From Rhynchonema sp. JSB1_4 (lineage: Eukaryota > Nematoda > Chromadorea > Monhysterida > Xyalidae): 64,000 bases of DNA. The stretch covers positions 35,601 through 99,600 of the forward strand of contig JASAMV010005414.1 of assembly GCA_030248065.1 (NCBI GenBank), written 5' to 3'. Positions 58,101 to 64,000 of the stretch are shown here, in pieces. The notes under the pieces were generated by a model. The model made no database searches. It saw only the letters and a list, made by a program, of their open reading frames with translations, and was not told the DNA's origin. The position numbers were made by a program, and so were the translations under genes. Position 1 is the first letter of the stretch. Every line of letters begins with the position of its first letter.

Positions 58101-61100
58101 CGCGCTGATGATGACCTGGTGCTGGTGCTCGGCCGTATGAACGAAACGGATGATCAAAACCCATACGCTGTGAAATTCGGGTGTTCTCTCATCCTCGAAG
58201 ACGGAAAACGCCCAATACAATTGAACTGAACTTCATCCAGCAAAATAATTGTCTGACCAGGTGGATGCGGTGGTCGAGCATCGCCACGCGGCAGACCGAT
58301 CGGGGGCACGCGGCTCTGTGGCGACTGCTGTGGCTGCTGCACGGGCATGGGGAAGACGGGCGCTGCTGTGGGGAAGGATGGACGCGATGGCACGACACCT
58401 GATGAACGTTGTGGGGATGATATCGGGTAAGGGACGTGCCACGGTATGTGTACATGCGAGAACTGTGACTCGCACAAAAAACTTTTTTGTTGAATCTTGT
58501 ATGAATATATTTTTAGCAGCAATGTTGAATAGAAGCTGACATGTATTTCTAATGACGTGACGTGAAATTCATCCCTCAAAATCACCCTTCCAGCGCACAG
58601 AACATAAAAACACACCAGATTGAAATTTTGACATAAAACTCGTAAAATTAAACCAACCTTGATATTGTTGATAATGCACACCGACGTGCGCACCAGCGTT
58701 GCGGCCATTCACGCTGCCAAAGCCAGCGGTCGTGGTGCCCGTCGGGGATGGAGCCACTGCAATGGAGAGGCAGCATTGGGGGATGTCAGTCAAGTTGTGT
58801 CAAATACAATTCCATATGGTAAAACGTCGCTGCACATACTATAATTTCGAGATTTGCTGACACGCAGCTTTGCCCAGCGTTAAGCTTGTTGTCAAACGAC
58901 TATGACACAATTTTTACGCCGGTCGAAAAACACATCTCAAACACAATAGTTCATGAGGCAGAAAAGACCGATCAAATCAAATGAGTTGGTGCGGACGCAA
59001 CAAACGACAACATCAAATCAAACCACCACAGGTTTGGTATCAGTGAGAACGATTATTGCTCACTGCGATCACAAAATCATCCGAATTACGACAGGCTCGC
59101 GTTTACAACTACAGTTGGATGTAAAAATATCAACGTCCCGTAAACCTGATGGAGTCGAGCCGTATTGATGTTGACCAGTCGATGGAAACTGTTGTTGTTG
59201 TTGGAAGTGTTGTTGATGTTGATAGTGCGCAGTATTGTTGTTGTTGTTGTGCTGCACGCGTGGCACATTCTGCACAGGTGACGGGGGACTATGGTTGGAA
59301 TCCATGTCCTCCTCGTCACTGTCGGCCTCGCCGCGGCTGTAACGAACGCAACAAAGTTGATAACTATTACCCGTGAAGTACATATCGTTTTTTTCACGCA
59401 AGCCAGACCTGTGGTTCAAATTCAACCTATTTCTGGCCCTATGAACCATCAAATCTCGTAACATGCGATGTTTAATGATGAGAGCATCGCATTAAAACGC
59501 TGATTATGTGAACTGGCGAGATCATAGTGAAGAGTGACACTGACGAAGGTGGGTCACCAGTTGGAAACGTCACGATCCGGACCAAATTCGGCCTATATTC
59601 ATGTCGTCTACTTTCATCGTCAGCTCAGCTGCACTGCAGTGTGATACTGCTCACGCTTGTTGGTGGCCGCTTGAGTTGAAGGCCAGAGTTGACGATTTGC
59701 GGTGATGACCACATTCACCGCTGTATTATTGAGATACAACAACAACAACAAATTGCAAAAAAATGCAACGTCCTGCTCTGGTCTGATACTGCAGCTTCCT
59801 CATGCTCACAAACACGCCACAGCCAACGTCGAAATCTACAAAGTTGCCTCTCCTTGAACACTTTGATCTTTGTTGGTTGGTTTATTGCTCTCAGTGACGC
59901 ATAAAACCATGCACGTAAATTAGTGATAGAAGTTAGTTACACGACCGGGTGCGACAATTACGGAAATGAAAATAGTTACAACACAAAAGTTACTTTGATC
60001 TTGTAACTGTGCTTCTATCACTAATTTTCTGCATGGTTTTATGCGTCATTGAGAGCAACAAAACAAACAAACAAACACTTTGAAAGAAACCGGCACTCAC
60101 TATTCGACGGGCGATGAAGCACCGAACTGTGCAGCCGCGCTCAACCCGTAATTCTGACGCGCGTTGTTATTCGATGGTTGATACTGATTGGATGGTGATG
60201 TTGTGGTGGTGGTGGTGGTCGTGATGGCACTGCGCGACTGGGAAACGGGACTGCAAAAGAATAACAAAAAGCGTGCATTTCTTACAGGACATTGCCAGCT
60301 CTGCTTTGCGTAATTTAATATCCCAATTTTAATTTGCCATTTTTACACCTATGCATACGAGAGTGATCCGTTCATAAATCGGTCACGCGACTTCACACTG
60401 CTCCACTTGAGATTCTCCGCTAATTTGGTGGCCCGGCAAAATTGTTTATCATTTGCCTGCAAACAGGTTTTACACTCAAAATGCCGAAATATCCGACGTG
60501 ATACAAAATGTAGGGTCACAAAAGGGAAGACCGGCCACATCATCGAAATTGTTCTGCTGCATAGTGACCGTGTTGCACAAGTTCATTCAGAGGCCACTCA
60601 AAAAAATGAAATAATACGGCCGCTGAGCATCCCATCACAAGCGACTCGGCCATTTTATATCTGCAGCTATTTTTTAAACGTTTTTTATAAAGTAAACTTT
60701 TTTATTTTTGTAAAATAAACTTTCCGAAACCACTACGCCCTTCTTACCTATTCGACACAGCACTTGTTGTGGTGGACGATTGGGACATGCCCGTATGGAT
60801 GGATTGCTGCTGTTGCCGTTGCTGCATCGCCGGTGGTGGACGGTACTGTTGCTGGCTGCAAACGGTCCACAGTTTGTATTTGAACCCCCAAATTGTGTCC
60901 AATCCAGAACAGATGAAAATACTAGTTCACACAGTCAGAAAGCGAGACCACAAAACCCAGGCCTTGTCAATTGATCTCAAAATTGCACTTTCCGCTTGTA
61001 ATCCCCGTGGCTCCGCCCAATTTGAAAATGGTCGAAAATTGTTCGTTCCAAAATAATTTTCATCAAATTTTTCACGAAGCACAAAACCGTCACTAACGTC

Positions 61101-63041
61101 GGTCGAGCGCTGGCAGCAGCGACGATCGGACGCGACTGTTGCTGTGATGTTGAGTAGTTGTTGTTGTTGTTGTTGTTGGATGACATGGGACACGATGGGC
61201 CCGGCACACGTTGCTGCATGGATGGACTGCCGATGCTGCAGTAGAGTGCGCAACATTGAAAATCAAAATGGCTATTATCATTTTGCTCTCCTTCTATCCT
61301 CTGTACAGCTATTATTCCTTTCCACGGGCATCACGTCTCGTCGTCACGTGTTTCTGTGTTGTCTAACATTCACTTTGAGACTTTGAGAATAAAAACTCAA
61401 CGAAAGACAGTACGGAAATGTCGCGTGCGTCAGCATTTTGAATACCGACCTGCCGTGTGTCAATCTCACCAACTTTACATTCTTGACCGCATTTGAATCC
61501 GCTGTAGCTGGTAATTACGACGGCAAATATCAAAACACTGACTATAGCAATTCGCAACACAATCACAATAAAAATACCGAAAAAATAAAACAACAGACTG
61601 TTATGTGACCAACTTAACGGGCCTGGGCTTGCGCTGGTTGCGCTCGATGGCGTCATCGTCAAAGTACAGGTCGTGATGTTTGGTACGCGCCTTGGCCGCT
61701 TCGTGTTCGATGTTCTGATACGGCGCCGACTCGGGCAGGGCAGCTGCAATGCAAAATACAGGATGTCCTCCTGATAGTGGCGCTCATTATAGATTTGTGA
61801 ACATTCTAGCGTGGTGAGCAGAAATGGCCGAAACTGCGATCGCATCAGAGATGTCAAGATTCACTTGTACATGCGCGTGTGGATGCGGACGTTTTACATG
61901 TACATACACTTCACAACCAGTTTTTGCCCAACACACAGTAAAATTTGGACGGACAGTTTGATCCCCGATCTGCCAATAATGATTCGGCTAGTATAGGGAG
62001 GGGTTATCGGATATCGGTTTTTCCAAGAACTATCGGGTATATCGGGAATTATCGATACCAATCCCCACCCCATTGATCACATCAACTAAAAGTTCGAGAA
62101 ACACACCGATTGATCTACGGCTCCCCCAACTGGTTTCTCGGTAAAAACAACAACCGCACTAACTTTCGAGCGGGAACTGCGGCGTGCGACTACGTCTGCT
62201 GTTCGTGCCTGGCTCACCACCGCCCAGCGTGTACAATCGCACCTGGAGACAAAAAACAGCAAAATTAGAAATTCATTCGTCAATTTTGTTTTCGACCATA
62301 GGGTGCTGCGACAGGTGTCGGGTGTTTGGGTGTCGGCCTCTCAAGTGTAGGTGTCGGGTGTTTGGGTTTTAGAATTTCAGGAAGTGTGTGTGTTTTCACA
62401 ACGCAATTCATTTTTTTTCAAGTTCGAAAATCTGGAAAACAACGCTTCAAGAATCTAAAAATCGCGCGCTCCGCACGTCAGATATCATGAATTCGGGCTT
62501 AGAGCGAGCAAAGTAGACCAGTAGTGACTGCAGCCTGAAATCTTCCTGGTGACGTGATTGGGATCCAGCACTTTTCGATTACCACTTTGAAGGAAATTCC
62601 CAATGTTCCATGCGGCCGCCGAGTAGCAGCGACATTGACGTTCACTTTGGGACCAAACAATCGGGCACAACAGTCACTTCTGCATAGAAGACTGGGACTA
62701 ATCCCTGCCCGAAAAAGTGGTAGGTCCGCTCGCTACCTACCTACCTCCTCCCTCCGGATCAGCAACTACACAGCGTCAGAATGGGGTGCGTGGAGGGCGC
62801 AAACATGGATCACAAAATAAGGGTTGTTCTCATCATGCACATCACCACCGCATAGAATGAGGGCCCGATTGCGCACCACAAACAGTTACGAACAAATCCA
62901 GTCCGATCTAATCTACTGAACTGCACACACTTGCTGAATCACCTGTCCACCCATTCGAGGAACCTCGACCAGTTGCAGATCGCCGTCCCACAACGCATCC
63001 AACAGCGTCTGATTCAGTCGTTCGACGCCCGGCCAAGGTTC
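55170..63041 (-). CDS. Long Gln/Asn/Ser/Pro-rich protein, 5' part outside the window, unrecognised
   Basis: Sixteen exons on the minus strand: 62931-63041, 62164-62242, 61614-61743, 61098-61235, 60748-60855, 60101-60250, 59146-59336, 58658-58756, 58258-58398, 57698-57836, 57200-57309, 56639-56748, 56319-56414, 55767-55849, 55524-55569, 55170-55411. Phases close up to the last exon, giving about 657 residues. The first exons are ordered (EPWPGVERLNQTLLDALWDG, KHHDLYFDDDAIERNQR). The middle is low complexity: Asn and Gln runs, Thr-rich, Pro-rich, with one acidic patch (EADSDEEDMDSNHS). The C-terminus is again ordered (VVQRFHAILKDD, EHLQLTAQRIQNNFSEML, QEEIDAGLQRLIVIGDQVEA). The last exon is one base short of its frame, probably in the TTTT run near 55350. 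Its make-up suggests a nuclear or RNA-granule scaffold, but I know no family that fits. Alternatively 61602 could be a true stop, splitting this into two genes. Confidence 0.7.
55875..56208. mobile_element. Probable hAT-type element, word ACAGTATCTCCCC
   Basis: The words GATACAGTATCTCCCC, GTACAGTATCTTCCC and GTGCAGTATCTCCCC lie in both flanks of a core with GCGCGCTACGTGCG. The flanks GCTCACGA and GCTCACAC are similar. The ends are less clear than in its relatives. It lies in the intron before exon 55767-55849. Confidence 0.5.
57373..57435 (-). mobile_element. 3' tail fragment of the 48602 retroelement family
   Basis: Minus-strand reading: TTTATGTGCATGGTTTTATG, then GGGAGCAATAAACAAACAAA. Confidence 0.6.
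59868..60083. mobile_element. Two retroelement 3' tails in inverted, head-to-head order
   Basis: 59868-59990 reads on the minus strand and 59998-60083 on the plus strand. Both end in GAGAGCAA followed by (AACC)n or (AAAC)n. Together they form a possible hairpin in an intron of the Gln/Asn-rich gene. Confidence 0.65.
61998..62400. repeat. Two word-repeat blocks: TATCGG and GGTGTCGGGTGTTTGGGT
   Basis: 61998-62070 repeats TATCGGG and ends in inverted CCAATCCCCACCCC. 62300-62372 repeats GGTGTCGGGTGTTTGGGT. Both lie in introns. No target duplications were found. Confidence 0.4.
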
Positions 63042-63538
63042 CTAAAAAGCGCAAACAGAGAAATTTCTCTTCCTGATTGAATATCAAACTCGGCAATCAG
63101 TCTCAGGGTCGGTCCTGCGGTCGACTCACTTATCTTTCGGTGCTGGCTCAAAAAAGCCTCGTCACAAAGCCAAGCCAAGACAACAAACTGTGAGAAACGT
63201 ATAGTTGCGTATTTTTCCGCACTACATATTTTTGGAAAAAAATTTTTTTTAAAAAATACGTTTTTTCATTTTTTCAGTGCGGGTATTCTGATAGTTTCCA
63301 TTGCACAAAAAACACTCATTTTGGACAAAATTTTTGCCGGAAAATGGTTGTAAAAGGCTGCAAATCCACTCCGAGTCTGAAAGGTAGTTATTCTGGACCA
63401 TTGAGAACCGATTCATAGTGATTTTGACAACATTGCTTCGTGGCTTCGGAAAATTTCCGGGAAATTTTTGGAAAAACCGTGCTCTCCAATGGTAGGGTGC
63501 GATTTTTTGTGGAAAACACCGTTTCTTGGTTTCCGGGG

Positions 63539-63924
63539 CAGTGTAGTTCCTAGGGGGAGGGGGTCCCCCTCGGGCACGTCTGGTCCCCCTCTATGGTACG
63601 CCTGCCCCACTGTTCCCCCTCCGGGTATGTCTGCTCCCCCAGCTTTTGCCTAAAATTGGCAAATTTAGGCCTAAAATAGGCATTTTTAGGCATAAAATGA
63701 GTGATTTTTAGGTCAATGTCGTCAAAAATCGCCAAAATACCCTTTTATTGAGATTTTTTTCCAAAGGGGGCAAATATGAGTCAAATTTTCGACCTCAAAA
63801 AATGACTTTTTTTCTTCAAATTTGGGTCCTCCTCCCCCCTTCCCCCCCAGGTGGGTACGTCTGCTCCCCCTCCGAAAAAAAGGGGGATACCGCCTGTTCC
63901 CCCTCCGGACCAGGACCTACACTG
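63539..63924. mobile_element. hAT-type element, TSD (T/C)TCCGGGG, word GTACGTCTGCTCCCCC
   Basis: Ends CAGTGTAGTTCCTAGG and CCAGGACCTACACTG. Flanks TTCCGGGG and CTCCGGGG match at 7 of 8. The core is shared with 11918-12310, 13629-14025 and 49214-49560, but the sub-terminal words read GTACGTCTGCTCCCCC. Confidence 0.88.
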
Positions 63925-64000
63925 CTCCGGGGGACACACTCCATCTCCCTTTCGGGCACACTATCTGCCTCATTTTACAATTTTAGGCTTAAACTAGTGT

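Noticed and set aside
1..64000. tRNA, rRNA or CRISPR array
   Set aside because: No cloverleaf-like segment with the usual box motifs, no rRNA-like sequence, and no spaced direct repeats were seen by eye.

Overview
The window is nuclear DNA from an animal. The genes have many short exons, spliceosomal GT-AG introns and metazoan families: ceramide glucosyltransferase, TONSL, TMEM53, a LAPTM-like four-pass membrane protein and secreted C-type lectins. I cannot name the species; an invertebrate bilaterian is most likely. All exon models were built by eye from homology, GT/AG sites and phase. In the intact genes the phases close exactly across every exon.

Layout. 1343-10823 (-): complete 11-exon ceramide glucosyltransferase. 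10.8-20.2 kb: no confirmed gene, but a dense, nested pile of small DNA transposons. 21705-22835 (-): a 3-exon, 199-residue single-pass membrane protein I do not recognise. 23716-25922 (-): a tandem C-type lectin/PAN gene carrying disabling lesions. 28174-30653 (+): an intact secreted single-domain C-type lectin. 31.3-31.7 kb (-): a coding-like remnant. 32152-34561 (+): a 238-residue LAPTM-like protein. 35054-36734 (-): a TMEM53 gene with two opposite one-base shifts. 37329-53573 (-): a complete 29-exon TONSL gene, the histone-reader and scaffold of replication-fork repair. 55170 to past 63041 (-): the 3' part of a long Gln/Asn/Ser/Pro-rich protein I cannot identify.

The genes look like unrelated housekeeping, immune and repair genes, not a pathway. 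The unusual part is the repeat landscape. At least ten short hAT-type elements (8-bp target duplications, mostly CAG...CTG ends) are packed with many copies of one short word each. The word differs between elements, even between elements that share the same core. Several are nested at each other's ends. Non-autonomous TA-target elements (five families) sit mostly in introns. A 9-mer, GTGAAACAT, is present 19 times in exons, introns and transposons in several reading frames. About half of the inferred 5' splice sites have a pyrimidine at +3 (GTTGGT, GTTAGT), which is unusual for animals.
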